A stretch of DNA of 64,000 nt, taken from the NCBI RefSeq assembly GCF_001499995.1, contig NZ_LQIU01000075.1, positions 108,614-172,613 of the forward strand, given 5' to 3'. Under the pieces are notes generated by a model. The model saw only the letters and a list, made by a program, of their open reading frames with translations, ran no database searches and was not told the DNA's origin. The position numbers and the translations under genes were made by a program. This stretch comes from Mycobacterium sp. IS-1496. Lineage in GTDB: Bacteria > Actinomycetota > Actinomycetes > Mycobacteriales > Mycobacteriaceae. Below are positions 50,162 to 59,201 of the stretch, in pieces (within the stretch, counting starts at the first letter, position 1; every line of letters starts with the position of its first letter).

Positions 50162-50902
50162 GTGCGACGAGGTTCGAGAGCACGCACCGGGGGTGAACCG
50201 GGCGGCAAAGTGGACGCGCGCAGCGAACGCTGGCGCGAGCACCGCAAGAAGGTGCGCTCGGAGATCGTCGACGCCGCGTTCCGGGCCATCGACCGGCAGG
50301 GTCCCGAGGTCAGCCTGCGGGAGATCGCCGAAGAGGCCGGCACCGCCAAGCCCAAGATCTACCGCCATTTCACCGACAAGTCCGACCTTTTCCAGGCCAT
50401 CGGACAGCGGCTGCGGGACATGTTGTGGGCGGCCATCTTCCCGTCGATAGACCTGTCCGTGGACTCCGGTCGGGAGGTCATCCGGCGCAGCGTCGAACAG
50501 TACGTGCGGCTGGTCGACGAGCACCCCAACGTCATCCGGTTCCTGATCCAGGGCCGCTTCGCCGAGCAGAGCGAATCGACCATGCGCGCACTCAACGAGA
50601 GCCGCGAGATCACGATCGCGATGGCCGAGCTGTTCGACAACGAGCTGCGGGAGATCGAGCTGGACGCCGCCGCGCTCGAACTCGCCGCCTACGCCGCATT
50701 CGGGTCGATCGCCTCGGCCACCGACTGGTGGCTGGGCGCCGAACAGGACAGTCCCCGGCGGATGCCTTCGGAGGAGTTCGTCGCCCACCTCACGACCATC
50801 ATGATCGGGTCCATCAACGGGACGTGCGAACTGCTCGGCATCGCCATCGACCCGGACCTTCCGCTGCACGAGGGTGTGCGTCGACAGGAACACGTCGCCT
50901 GA
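50162..50902 (+). CDS. TetR-family regulator
   Basis: A 246-residue TetR protein with a 25-residue basic N-terminal arm. The HTH reads EVSLREIAEEAGTAKPKIYR (residues 50-70). It is the positional counterpart of Rv3050c, between the nrdE and nrdF genes. TACAGT at 50150-50155 lies six bases before the GTG at 50162, so translation is probably leaderless. Likely targets are itself and the divergent geranylgeranyl-reductase-family gene. The ligand is unknown. Confidence 0.88.
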   Translation: MRRGSRARTGGEPGGKVDARSERWREHRKKVRSEIVDAAFRAIDRQGPEVSLREIAEEAGTAKPKIYRHFTDKSDLFQAIGQRLRDMLWAAIFPSIDLSVDSGREVIRRSVEQYVRLVDEHPNVIRFLIQGRFAEQSESTMRALNESREITIAMAELFDNELREIELDAAALELAAYAAFGSIASATDWWLGAEQDSPRRMPSEEFVAHLTTIMIGSINGTCELLGIAIDPDLPLHEGVRRQEHVA

Positions 50903-50920
50903 GCGCGCGACACGCCGCAA

Positions 50921-50968
50921 ACCCAATATGTGGGGTTCGCTCGTGGTGTCGGCTACTACGAGTAGTGT
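50921..50968 (+). promoter_or_regulatory. Tandem NrdR-box-like sites upstream of nrdF
   Basis: ACCCAATATGTGGGGT (50921-50936) matches 12 of 16 positions of the NrdR box and CTACTACGAGTAGTGT (50953-50968) matches 10 of 16, with centres 32 bp apart. The same spacing occurs before nrdHIE. Confidence 0.65.
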
Positions 50969-51028
50969 CGGCAGTAGCCGCGGGGCCTGCGGCGAACTGG
51001 CGAAAACACCTGGTGAAGTGGGGTTCTG

Positions 51029-52003
51029 GTGAGTGATGGCATGAAGCTGATTGACCGCGTCTCGGCGATCAACTGGAACCGCCTGCAGGACGACAAGGAC
51101 GCCGAGGTGTGGGAGCGGCTCACGGGCAACTTCTGGTTGCCGGAGAAGGTGCCCGTGTCCAACGACATCCCGTCCTGGGGCACCCTCAACGACCACGAGA
51201 AGCAGCTCACGATGCGGGTGTTCACCGGCCTGACGCTGCTCGACACCATCCAGGGCACCGTCGGCGCGGTCAGCCTCATCCCCGACGCGCTCACCCCGCA
51301 CGAGGAGGCGGTGTACACCAACATCGCGTTCATGGAGTCGGTGCACGCCAAGAGCTACAGCAACATCTTCTCCACGCTGTGCTCGACCGCCGAGATCGAC
51401 GAGGCGTTCCGCTGGTCGGAGGAGAACCCCAACCTGCAGCGCAAGGCGCAGATCGTCATGGACTTCTACAAGGGTGACGACCCGCTCAAGCGCAAGGTCG
51501 CCTCCACGCTGCTGGAGAGTTTCCTGTTCTACTCCGGCTTCTACCTGCCGATGTACTGGTCGAGCCGGGCCAAGCTCACCAACACCGCCGACATGATCCG
51601 GCTGATCATCCGCGACGAGGCCGTGCACGGGTACTACATCGGCTACAAGTTCCAACGCGGGCTGGCCCTGGAGACCGAGACCCGCAAGCAGGAGCTCAAG
51701 GACTACACCTACGAGCTGCTCTTCGAGCTTTACGACAACGAGGTCGAGTACACCCAGGACCTGTACGACGGTGTCGGCCTCAGCGAGGACGTCAAGAAGT
51801 TCCTGCGCTACAACGCCAACAAGGCGCTGATGAACCTCGGCTACGAGGCGCTGTTCCCGAAGGACGAGACCGACGTCAACCCGGCGATCCTGTCCGCGCT
51901 GAGCCCCAACGCCGACGAGAACCACGACTTCTTCTCCGGCTCGGGCAGCAGCTATGTGATCGGCAAGGCCGTGGTGACCGAAGACGAGGACTGGGACTTC
52001 TGA
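51029..52003 (+). CDS. nrdF: Class Ib ribonucleotide reductase, beta subunit
   Basis: A 324-residue radical-generating subunit, nearly collinear with M. tuberculosis NrdF2. Metal ligands lie in AFMESVHAKSYS and IIRDEAVHGYYIGY; the radical tyrosine is in the SYS helix. The C-terminal peptide TEDEDWDF is the conserved tail that docks into NrdE. The GTG at 51029 agrees with the family N-terminus KLIDRVSAINWNRLQ. It is transcribed alone, 4 kb from nrdHIE, behind its own NrdR-box pair, and converges on an SDR gene with three bases between stops. Confidence 0.97.
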   Translation: MSDGMKLIDRVSAINWNRLQDDKDAEVWERLTGNFWLPEKVPVSNDIPSWGTLNDHEKQLTMRVFTGLTLLDTIQGTVGAVSLIPDALTPHEEAVYTNIAFMESVHAKSYSNIFSTLCSTAEIDEAFRWSEENPNLQRKAQIVMDFYKGDDPLKRKVASTLLESFLFYSGFYLPMYWSSRAKLTNTADMIRLIIRDEAVHGYYIGYKFQRGLALETETRKQELKDYTYELLFELYDNEVEYTQDLYDGVGLSEDVKKFLRYNANKALMNLGYEALFPKDETDVNPAILSALSPNADENHDFFSGSGSSYVIGKAVVTEDEDWDF

Positions 52004-52006
52004 CTC

Positions 52007-52783
52007 TCAGCCGCGGTCGCCGCCGCTGACCTCCAGCACCGTGCCGGTGATGTAACTCGCGTCGTCGGAGGCCATGAACAGGATCGGGCGCACCTGTTCC
52101 TCGAGCGTGCTGTACCGCTTGAGGAAGGTGCTCTCGGTGCTCTGCACCACCGTCTCCTCGTGCCAGCGCTGTTCGTCGGCGCTGAGCGGTTCGGGGTTGC
52201 GCGGGATACCGCCGGCCGGCACCTCGGTACCGCCCGGCGCCGTCGCCACCACCCGGATGCCCTTGCCGGCCGCCTCGAACGCCAGCGAGGCGGTCATCGC
52301 GTTGACGCCGCCCTTGGCGGCCGCGTAGGGCACCCGGTTGACGCTCCGCGTCGCGTTCGACGAGACGTTGACGATGACGCCCGCCCCGCGGTCGATCATG
52401 TGCGGCAGCACCGCCCGCGAACACCACAGCGTCGGCAGCAGCGACCGGTTTAACTCCGCCAGGATCTGCTTCTCGTCGTAGTGCTCGAACGGCTTGCGCC
52501 AGATCGTGCCCCCGACGTTGTTGACCAGCACGTCGACGCGTCCGAACTGCGCCACCGCGAAGTCCATCAGATCTGTTGCGCCGTCGTAGGTTTCGAGATC
52601 ACACACGAACGCGCTGGCGTGGGCGCCGGTGCCGGCGATCTCCTCGCCGACGGCGTGGACGCGCTCGGAGCGGTCCGCCAGCACCACGGCGCCGCCCTCG
52701 GCCGCGATACCGACGGCCACGCCCCGGCCGATGCCCTGTGCCGCCCCGGTCACCACCGCGACCTTGCCGGTGAACCGCATCAT
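52007..52783 (-). CDS. BenD-like cis-diol dehydrogenase (SDR)
   Basis: A 258-residue SDR closely resembling 1,6-dihydroxycyclohexa-2,4-diene-1-carboxylate dehydrogenase (BenD): TGAAQGIGRGVA, the catalytic Ser/Tyr/Lys in NVSSNATRSVNRVPYAAAK, and the distinctive TAPGGTEVPAGGIPRNPEPL loop near residue 185. BenD oxidises the benzoate cis-diol to catechol. The dioxygenase genes benABC and the catechol-cleavage genes are not in the window, so it acts with genes elsewhere or on another diol. The start overlaps the transporter stop by four bases (ATGA). Confidence 0.85.
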   Translation of the reverse strand: MMRFTGKVAVVTGAAQGIGRGVAVGIAAEGGAVVLADRSERVHAVGEEIAGTGAHASAFVCDLETYDGATDLMDFAVAQFGRVDVLVNNVGGTIWRKPFEHYDEKQILAELNRSLLPTLWCSRAVLPHMIDRGAGVIVNVSSNATRSVNRVPYAAAKGGVNAMTASLAFEAAGKGIRVVATAPGGTEVPAGGIPRNPEPLSADEQRWHEETVVQSTESTFLKRYSTLEEQVRPILFMASDDASYITGTVLEVSGGDRG

Positions 52784-54147
52784 CGTGCCTCGACCGCCAC
52801 GACGCGCTCCTCGGCCTCGTCCACCGACGGGCGACGCCGCCGCGGGCGCAGCGCCAGAGTGGCCAGCGCGGCGATGGCGAGCGGGACCGCGATCAGACCG
52901 AAGTAGCCGCCGACGCCGAAGCTGCCCAGCATCCAACCGCCCAGCGCCGAGCCGATGATCGCACCGGTCCGGCCGATGCCGATCGAGAAGCCGGTGGCGG
53001 TGCCACGCAGCTGCGTCGGGTAGGTCTCCGCGATCAGGTAGTTGAGCACCAGCTGCTGGCCGCCGATACCCAGGCCTGCCAACGCGATCAGGCCGAACGT
53101 GAGCGTCCAGTTGGAGCCGCTGACGGACAGGCCGAGCGCCACCGCGATGCCGAGGCCGAACATGCCGAGCAGCAGCGGGCGGACCGCCATCCGCGCCAGC
53201 AGCACGGTGACCAGGAACGAGAACGCGATGAACGCGCCGTTGACGACGATGGTGCCGGTGGCGGCCTGTTCCTTGGACAAGCCGGCCTGGTGCAGCGCGG
53301 TCGGTGTCCACTGCAGCAACAGGAACCACGCGATCCAGTTCGCCAGGTAGATCGAGCAGATCGTGATCGTGGAGGTGCGGTACTCGACGGCGAACAGCGC
53401 GCGCACCGACCCGGCGGCCTCCTCGCGTTCCTCCGGCTGCAGCACCGCGTCCTCGGGGATCGTCGCCCCGGTGATCCGGCGCAGCAGCTCGCGGGCCCTG
53501 CCCTGGCTTGCGGCGTCGGGGCGGGTGACCAGATAGCTCGGCGACTCCGGCAGCCGGAACACCACCAGCGCCACCATGATCAGCGGCAGCACACCGCCCA
53601 GCAGGAAGATGCCGCGCCAGCCGAGGACCGGCAACCACGCGGCGGCGACGACGCCGCCCAGCATGGCGCCTCCGGGCAGGCCCAGCAGCACAAGCGTCAT
53701 GGACACCTTTCGCGTCGCCGCCGGGCTGTACTCGGCGGCCAGCGCGAGCAGCGACGGGGTGGCGCCACCCATGCCCACTCCGATCAGGAAGCGCAGCGCG
53801 ACGATCTGCCAGGGGTTCTGGGAGAACGCGCCCAAGAACGAGAACACGCCGAAGATGGTCAGCGCCAACAGGATCGCGCGCTTGCGACCGATGCGGTCAC
53901 CGATCGAGCCGAGGGTGACGGCGCCCAGTGCCATGCCGACGGTGCTGGCGGTGATCACCGCGGTCATCGCCGCGGTCGACATGGCGAATTCGTCGGCGAT
54001 CGAGGAGCTGATGAACGCGATCGATTGCGTGTCGAAGCCGTCGAGCAGGGCGATCGTGAAGCAGAGCGCGACCACGCTCCAGCGTTTGGCGTTCATCGGC
54101 GTGTCGTCGATCACCGACTGCACCTGAATCGGCACGGGCAGGGACAT
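52780..54147 (-). CDS. MFS transporter, aromatic acid:H+ symporter type
   Basis: A 455-residue MFS protein with 12 predicted spans. ALLDGFDTQSIAFISS in the first span carries the two acidic residues of the aromatic acid:H+ symporter group, the loop GSIGDRIGRKRAIL is the MFS signature, and the central loop includes FRLPESPSYLVTR. Benzoate or hydroxybenzoate is the likely cargo, in keeping with the BenD-like enzyme co-transcribed downstream. The ATG at 54147 follows GAAAGGCC. It is divergent from an IclR regulator. Confidence 0.87.
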   Translation of the reverse strand: MSLPVPIQVQSVIDDTPMNAKRWSVVALCFTIALLDGFDTQSIAFISSSIADEFAMSTAAMTAVITASTVGMALGAVTLGSIGDRIGRKRAILLALTIFGVFSFLGAFSQNPWQIVALRFLIGVGMGGATPSLLALAAEYSPAATRKVSMTLVLLGLPGGAMLGGVVAAAWLPVLGWRGIFLLGGVLPLIMVALVVFRLPESPSYLVTRPDAASQGRARELLRRITGATIPEDAVLQPEEREEAAGSVRALFAVEYRTSTITICSIYLANWIAWFLLLQWTPTALHQAGLSKEQAATGTIVVNGAFIAFSFLVTVLLARMAVRPLLLGMFGLGIAVALGLSVSGSNWTLTFGLIALAGLGIGGQQLVLNYLIAETYPTQLRGTATGFSIGIGRTGAIIGSALGGWMLGSFGVGGYFGLIAVPLAIAALATLALRPRRRRPSVDEAEERVVAVEAR

Positions 54148-54258
54148 GGCGGGGCCTTTCTCGAAACTCGGAACCAGGTGTGTTGCGGCTCTCACCTGAC
54201 GAATTACGACCAGTAGGACACAGCCCGGTCGGTACGCTCCAGCGTCGGGCCGAGAAGT

Positions 54259-54325
54259 CTCGTCATACGGGACTAATAAGAATCTGATATCGCTTAAAGT
54301 CGCGTTTTGACTCGTATAGCGGGAC
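54259..54325. promoter_or_regulatory. Direct repeats, possible IclR binding sites
   Basis: CTCGTCATACGGGAC (54259-54273) and CTCGTATAGCGGGAC (54311-54325) repeat in the same orientation, 52 bp apart, in the divergent region before the IclR gene. A CAGGTG/CACCTG inverted repeat lies at 54175-54198 nearer the transporter. Confidence 0.45.
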
Positions 54326-54336
54326 AAGTGGGGGTC

Positions 54337-55095
54337 ATGGCCGGGGAATCCGAACCGATCGGCGAACACCTGTCGTCGCTGGATTCGGGGCTGCGGGTAA
54401 TGATGATGTTCACCAACTCCGACAGCATCAACGTGACATCGGTGGCGCGGGAGTTGGCCTGCTCGCGGTCGAGCGCCTACCGGATCCTCAACACGCTGCG
54501 CAACCGCGGGATCGTCATCCTGGGTCCGACGGGCCGCGGCTACTTCCCCGGACCGGTCCTGCTGGACCTGGCCCGACCGCGCGGCGTCGATCTCGACGAC
54601 CGTGCCCGCCTGCTGCCCATCCTCCGGCGCGCGGTCGAACTCACTGGTGAGACCGTGCACGTGGCCACCGTCGTCGGTACCCAGGTGTTGTTCTTCGACG
54701 GCATCGAACCGGACCGGCCGGTGCGAGCCACCCTGCAGCAGGGCTATTTTCGCCCGGCGCACGCCATCTCGGCGGGCAAGCTGCTGCTCTCGCAGCTCAC
54801 CGACGACCACGTCCGCGCGCTGTACCCGCGGCGGCAGTTGGCGAAGGTGACGCCGTACACCATCGGCTCGGTGCCCGAACTGCTCGACGAACTCGCCACC
54901 ATCCGGCGCACCGGACTCGCCTTCAGCAGGCAGGAAGCCCAGACCGGGTTGTGCGGTACGGCCGTGGCACTGCGCGGCCGCACCTGGCGCGAGCGCGTCG
55001 CCCTGTGTGCCACCGTCCCGATCGACCGAGGCGACGACGCGAGCCTGCTCGCGACCCACTCCGGTTTGGTCGAGGCGGCAGCCGCCCTGACCTGA
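54337..55095 (+). CDS. IclR-family transcriptional regulator
   Basis: A 252-residue IclR regulator. The winged-helix domain spans residues 12-70 (INVTSVARELACSRSSAYRIL), then the effector domain with AISAGKLLLSQL and GLCGTAVALRGRTWRERVAL. IclR proteins often bind aromatic acids and control their degradation, which fits the divergent transporter and BenD-like gene. The ATG at 54337 is used; a GTG at 54328 would add three residues. It follows two direct repeats. Confidence 0.86.
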   Translation: MAGESEPIGEHLSSLDSGLRVMMMFTNSDSINVTSVARELACSRSSAYRILNTLRNRGIVILGPTGRGYFPGPVLLDLARPRGVDLDDRARLLPILRRAVELTGETVHVATVVGTQVLFFDGIEPDRPVRATLQQGYFRPAHAISAGKLLLSQLTDDHVRALYPRRQLAKVTPYTIGSVPELLDELATIRRTGLAFSRQEAQTGLCGTAVALRGRTWRERVALCATVPIDRGDDASLLATHSGLVEAAAALT

Positions 55096-55186
55096 CCCAG
55101 CGGCCGAATTACCCAGCCGAAAACCCGGAACGGCACCACCGGCACGGGTTGACCCCAAGAATGGGGTTGGCCCGCGACCCGAAGAG

Positions 55187-55522
55187 ATGCCGATGACCGA
55201 CACGCACGCCAACCTTCCGTCACCCGACGATTTCCGGCGCAAGCTGGCCCATGTCGACCGGGAGTTCGCCGATGCCCGCCGGTACCTGTCGGCGTTGAAC
55301 GCCGAGGAAAACGACGCGCTCATCGCGCTGATGGCGGAGATACACCACAGCGGACGCGCCATGAAGGTGTTGGCGGCAATGGCGGTACAGGCCCTCGACT
55401 TCGCCCAGCTGTGCGCGGACCGCCTCGGCGGCGATGTGCAGGAGTGGCTCGAGGGGTCGGTGATGGCCCAGGACACTGCCGAGAACGAGCGCGACCAAAC
55501 CGAACTCGGCGGCGAGGGATAA
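55187..55522 (+). CDS. Small helical protein of unknown function
   Basis: A 111-residue acidic, mostly helical protein I do not recognise. ALNAEENDALIALMAEIHHS and an Ala-rich helix AMKVLAAMAVQALDFAQLCA dominate, and the C-terminus is Asp/Glu-rich. There is no signal peptide or membrane span. GAAGAG precedes the ATG at 55187; an ATG at 55193 is an alternative. The codon use is ordinary for the region. It lies between the IclR and MHS transporter genes, and nothing ties it to either. Confidence 0.6.
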   Translation: MPMTDTHANLPSPDDFRRKLAHVDREFADARRYLSALNAEENDALIALMAEIHHSGRAMKVLAAMAVQALDFAQLCADRLGGDVQEWLEGSVMAQDTAENERDQTELGGEG

Positions 55523-55588
55523 CTCCCAGCGCACTCGCTGGCATGATGTGCCGGTGCCACACCCGGTGGCAGGGGAGGGGTGCGGTGC

Positions 55589-56974
55589 ATGACAAGCGAC
55601 GCCGTGGACACGGACCGCGCAGTCGGCGACCTGGTGGGCGGTGTACCCCGCCGACGCATCGTGGTCGCGTCGATGGTCGGCACGACCATCGAGTTCTACG
55701 ACTTCTACATCTACGCGACCGCGGCCGTGTCGGTGTTCCCGCACCTGTTCTTCCCGAAGAGCGACTCGACGACGGCACTGCTGGCGTCGCTGGCCACGTT
55801 CGGTCTCGCCTTTGTCGCGCGCCCACTCGGGTCCGTGCTGTTCGGCCATTTCGGCGACCGCGCCGGCCGAAAGACCACGCTGGTCGCCTCGCTGCTGGTG
55901 ATGGGCATCGCGACGTTCGCGATCGGCCTGCTGCCGACCTACTCGCAGGTGGGCATCATCGCCCCGGCGCTGCTGGCGATCATGCGCTTCTCGCAGGGTC
56001 TGGCACTGGGTGGGGAATGGAGCGGCGCGGCCCTGCTGGCCACCGAAACCGCGAAGCCCGGCAAGCGCGGCTGGGCCGCGATGTGGCCCCAACTCGGCGC
56101 CCCGCTGGGTTTTCTGCTGGCCAACGGCCTGTTCCTCGCGCTGATCCTGTGGCTCGGGCACAGCAACGTCGACCCGGACATGGACGGGGCGTTCCTGACG
56201 TGGGGCTGGCGCGTGCCGTTCCTGCTGAGCGCCGTGATGGTCGCGCTCGGGCTCTATGTGCGCCTGCGCATCATGGAGACCCCGGTCTTCACCCGCGCGG
56301 TCGCGCGCGGCGAGAAGGTCAAGGCGCCGCTGGCCGAGGTGTTCCGGACGAGCTGGCGGCAGTTGATCATCGGCACGTTCGTGATGCTCGCGACGTACAC
56401 GCTGTTCTACATCGTCACGACGTGGGCGCTGAGCTTCGGCACCGGCAAGAAGCCGCCGGAGGGCACCGGCCGCGGCTTCCCGTACGTCGACTTCCTCGAG
56501 ATGCAGCTGATCGCGGTGCTGTTCTTCGCGGCGGTCCTGCCGCTGTCGGGCCTGTGCGCCGACCGGTTCGGGCGACGCCGCACTCTGCTCCTGGTCACCG
56601 CGGGCATCATGGCCTACGGTCTGCTGTTCGCCCCGCTGCTCGGGTCCGCGGACACCTCACCGACGACGATGGTGCTGTTCCTGATCATCGGAATGACGTT
56701 GATGGGCTTCACCTTCGGCCCGATGAGCGCCGTGCTGCCCGAGCTGTTCCCGACCAACGTGCGCTATACGGGATCCGGCATCGCGTACAACGTGTCGAGC
56801 ATTCTCGGCGCCGCGGTGGCCCCGTTCATCGCCACCTGGCTCGCGACGACCTACGGCGTCGGCTGGGTGGGGGTGTACCTGTTGATCGCCGGTTCGCTCA
56901 CGTTCGTCGCGGTCCTGATCATGCGCGAGACGAAAGACGCCCCGCTGGATTCGGTGGGTCAGCCGGTCCACTAG
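55589..56974 (+). CDS. MFS transporter, metabolite:H+ symporter (MHS) type
   Basis: A 461-residue MFS protein of the MHS family. The first span has the family's IEFYDFYIYATAA, the MFS loop is GHFGDRAGRKTTL, RFSQGLALGGEWSGAALLAT is strongly conserved, and PELFPTNVRYTGSGIAYN closes the C-terminal half. Relatives carry alpha-ketoglutarate, shikimate, proline or citrate; the cargo is not readable. GGAGGGG ends eight bases before the ATG at 55589. Two small perfect hairpins (55526-55541 and 55555-55571) sit in its leader. Confidence 0.88.
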   Translation: MTSDAVDTDRAVGDLVGGVPRRRIVVASMVGTTIEFYDFYIYATAAVSVFPHLFFPKSDSTTALLASLATFGLAFVARPLGSVLFGHFGDRAGRKTTLVASLLVMGIATFAIGLLPTYSQVGIIAPALLAIMRFSQGLALGGEWSGAALLATETAKPGKRGWAAMWPQLGAPLGFLLANGLFLALILWLGHSNVDPDMDGAFLTWGWRVPFLLSAVMVALGLYVRLRIMETPVFTRAVARGEKVKAPLAEVFRTSWRQLIIGTFVMLATYTLFYIVTTWALSFGTGKKPPEGTGRGFPYVDFLEMQLIAVLFFAAVLPLSGLCADRFGRRRTLLLVTAGIMAYGLLFAPLLGSADTSPTTMVLFLIIGMTLMGFTFGPMSAVLPELFPTNVRYTGSGIAYNVSSILGAAVAPFIATWLATTYGVGWVGVYLLIAGSLTFVAVLIMRETKDAPLDSVGQPVH

Positions 56975-57076
56975 CGCCGGTTCGTGCTTCACCCGTTCGG
57001 ATGATGTCTCGGCGAGCACATCCCGCGACCATGGCCTAGGAGGCGGCGCTGGCGATCGCCTTCGGGGGAGGCATCG

Positions 57077-58006
57077 ATGACAAGAACCGACCATGACGAC
57101 TGGGATGTGTCGGAGAGCGTCGGTGCCACGGCGATCAGCACCGCCCTCGCACGGGCGCGAGAGGCCGGCTTCGCGGAACCGTTGTTCGACGACCCGTACG
57201 CCCAGATGTTCCTCGATGCGGCGAAGGAGCAAGGTGCCGCGTCACAGTTCGACGCCGTGCTCGCAGGGGTGCGCGACGATGATCCGCTGGCCTGGCGGAG
57301 GTTCGAGGCGCTGTGGGACTACATCGCGACGCGCACGAGGTGGTTCGACGAACAGTTCCTCGCCGCCGGCGAGTCGGGAGTGCCGCAGGTGGTCGTCCTC
57401 GGCGCCGGTCTGGACGCGCGCGCGTGGCGCCTGCCGCGACACTCGGGAAGCGTGGTGTTCGAGATCGATCAGCCCGCGGTGCTCGCCTTCAAGAACTCAG
57501 TCCTGGACGAACGCGGTGTGGCCGCGGCCGAGCCGTGTGTCCCCGTACCGGTCGACCTACGCGACGAATGGTGTGACCCGTTGTGTGAGGCCGGTTTCGA
57601 TCCCCGTCGAGCGACCATGTGGCTGGCGGAGGGACTCCTGGTCTACTTCTCGGGGGCCGAGCAAGACCAGCTGATGAATCGGATGAACGCACTGAGTGCT
57701 TCCGGCAGCTGGATCGCCGTCGACGTGCTCACCCCCGAGTTCTTCGAGCCGACGAATCTGGCCCGCATCAAGGACCGCTTCGACCACGGTCGGGACGCCG
57801 CGGCCAGAAGCGGCGGCGACTTCCCGGACGCATCGGCCCTCTGGGTGGTGGACGAGCGTGACGACGTCGCGGACTGGCTGGCGAGACGCGGATGGACCGT
57901 CGACGCCGTCGACGTCGGTGACGCCATGGCCGGATACGGCCGGGAGGCCGACGACGACGTCGCCGACGTCGTCCCCCGCAGTGCCTTCCTCAGCGGTCGG
58001 CGGTGA
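57077..58006 (+). CDS. SAM-dependent methyltransferase, LCM/TIGR00027 type
   Basis: A 309-residue member of the large mycobacterial family of putative SAM methyltransferases. The family N-terminus ESVGATAISTALARA, the SAM loop VVVLGAGLDARAWRL, the acidic EIDQPAVLAFK and WLAEGLLVYF are all present. Mycobacteria carry many paralogues, and few have known substrates. A GGGGGAGG lies eight bases before the ATG. The last 17 bases overlap the convergent membrane-protein gene. Confidence 0.87.
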   Translation: MTRTDHDDWDVSESVGATAISTALARAREAGFAEPLFDDPYAQMFLDAAKEQGAASQFDAVLAGVRDDDPLAWRRFEALWDYIATRTRWFDEQFLAAGESGVPQVVVLGAGLDARAWRLPRHSGSVVFEIDQPAVLAFKNSVLDERGVAAAEPCVPVPVDLRDEWCDPLCEAGFDPRRATMWLAEGLLVYFSGAEQDQLMNRMNALSASGSWIAVDVLTPEFFEPTNLARIKDRFDHGRDAAARSGGDFPDASALWVVDERDDVADWLARRGWTVDAVDVGDAMAGYGREADDDVADVVPRSAFLSGRR

Positions 58007-58496
58007 CGCGGCCTGCCGCGACGTCCTCGGGCCGCCGCACCCGCAGCAGGCTCGCGAGGACGAGCATCAACGCGGTCTGCGCCAGGATCCCGGGCGCGAG
58101 CGTCGGCGCCGGCCCGACGGCCTTGGTGATCGCCAGCCACCACTGCTCGGTCGCCGGCATCGCGTCCCAGGTCTCGGCGTACCGCTGGTCGAGGGGCCCG
58201 GAATCGTGGTTGACCGCCGCGTGGTCGATCACGCCGTAGAGCGACGCGCAGATCACCAGGACACTCAGCGCCCGAGCCACCAGATGCGCCGGCTCGCTGC
58301 GCAGACACACGAGAAGGAGCGCGACCGCGAGCACGGCCAGCGCGAACCAGGGGATGAACTGTTCGACATCGTTCCAGTGGCGTTCTGAGGCCAGTTCGAA
58401 TGCGGTCGCGCAGATACCGGCCAGCGTCAGCGCCAGCAGCGCCCGCCGTACGACCGTCGTCCCCGGGGCGGACGGCCTCGTCTGCGTGATCGTCAC
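57990..58496 (-). CDS. Small membrane protein, unknown function
   Basis: A 168-residue protein with four hydrophobic spans (about residues 18-36, 48-64, 73-90 and 140-155) and a hydrophilic loop DHAAVNHDSGPLDQRYAETWDA after the third. I do not recognise a family. The start overlaps the stop of the upstream lipoprotein gene by four bases (ATGA), so the two are translated together, and a joint role at the cell envelope is likely. The C-terminal end overlaps the convergent methyltransferase gene. Confidence 0.7.
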   Translation of the reverse strand: MTITQTRPSAPGTTVVRRALLALTLAGICATAFELASERHWNDVEQFIPWFALAVLAVALLLVCLRSEPAHLVARALSVLVICASLYGVIDHAAVNHDSGPLDQRYAETWDAMPATEQWWLAITKAVGPAPTLAPGILAQTALMLVLASLLRVRRPEDVAAGRVTADR

Positions 58497-58852
58497 GGCG
58501 TCAGAGCCGAGACGATCTTGTTGACGGTGTCCTCGCCAGGGTTGTATTTCGCGAGGTTGTCCCGCAGTTTCTGCAGATCCGGATCATCCGGCGGATAGGG
58601 GCGATACTCGACGACCTCGTCCGCCCACCGCTCCGCATTGGGGACACCGGCCGCCTCCAGCCGGGCCGTGATGTCCTCCACCGATGCGGTGTTGGCGGAC
58701 ACCTTCTCGCCGACCGGGCCCGGCTGCGCCGAGCTGGTTGCTGGACCTGCGGATCCGGTGTCCTCCGTCGTGGTCGAACCACCGCAGCCCGCCGCCGACA
58801 ACACCACGGCAATGGTCAGTGTGATCAAGGAAAGCCTTGCCTTACCAGGCAT
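58493..58852 (-). CDS. Small lipoprotein
   Basis: A 119-residue secreted lipoprotein. A signal peptide ends in the lipobox VLSAAGC with Cys23 as the lipidation site, followed by a Ser/Thr/Gly linker and a folded part containing EDITARLEAAGVPNAERWADEV, which resembles a helix-hairpin-helix-like pair. I do not recognise the function. Lipid anchoring outside the membrane fits its coupling to the four-span membrane protein. Confidence 0.75.
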   Translation of the reverse strand: MPGKARLSLITLTIAVVLSAAGCGGSTTTEDTGSAGPATSSAQPGPVGEKVSANTASVEDITARLEAAGVPNAERWADEVVEYRPYPPDDPDLQKLRDNLAKYNPGEDTVNKIVSALTP

Positions 58853-59201
58853 TTTCCTCTCCTTCCTGGTCGCGATGCGAGTGTAGGACGCCCGCGCGGC
58901 GCGCCGGACGGCTTTGATGATCTGCGGGCTCAGGCGTCGGAGCGAGTTCGCTGCTCGTTGTCGAAGACGCGCCTGAGGTGCGGTGCTGTGTCATGCGGCG
59001 GGTGAACCGACGGAGAACCAGGACGCAGCGGCGTGTTTCGACGACGTAACGCCGGGGCATCACCGGGCGACGTATGAGGTGCGGCATCGGTTCAGCGGTG
59101 AACCGTTTGCGAATGCGGGGTGCCAACCAGCGGCACGGTCAGCTGACCCTTTACGGAACGCCCGCCACAACGGCGAGCCTCAAGAGGATGGCGAACACGA
59201 G
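58853..59201. other. Intergenic region before the mycolyltransferase gene
   Basis: About 350 bases without a credible gene, between two divergent envelope genes. It holds an 8-bp inverted repeat CTCAGGCG / CGCCTGAG about 33 bases apart near 58930-58980. A start-codon-led frame that enters the mycolyltransferase from here has no domain signal and is probably chance. Confidence 0.5.
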
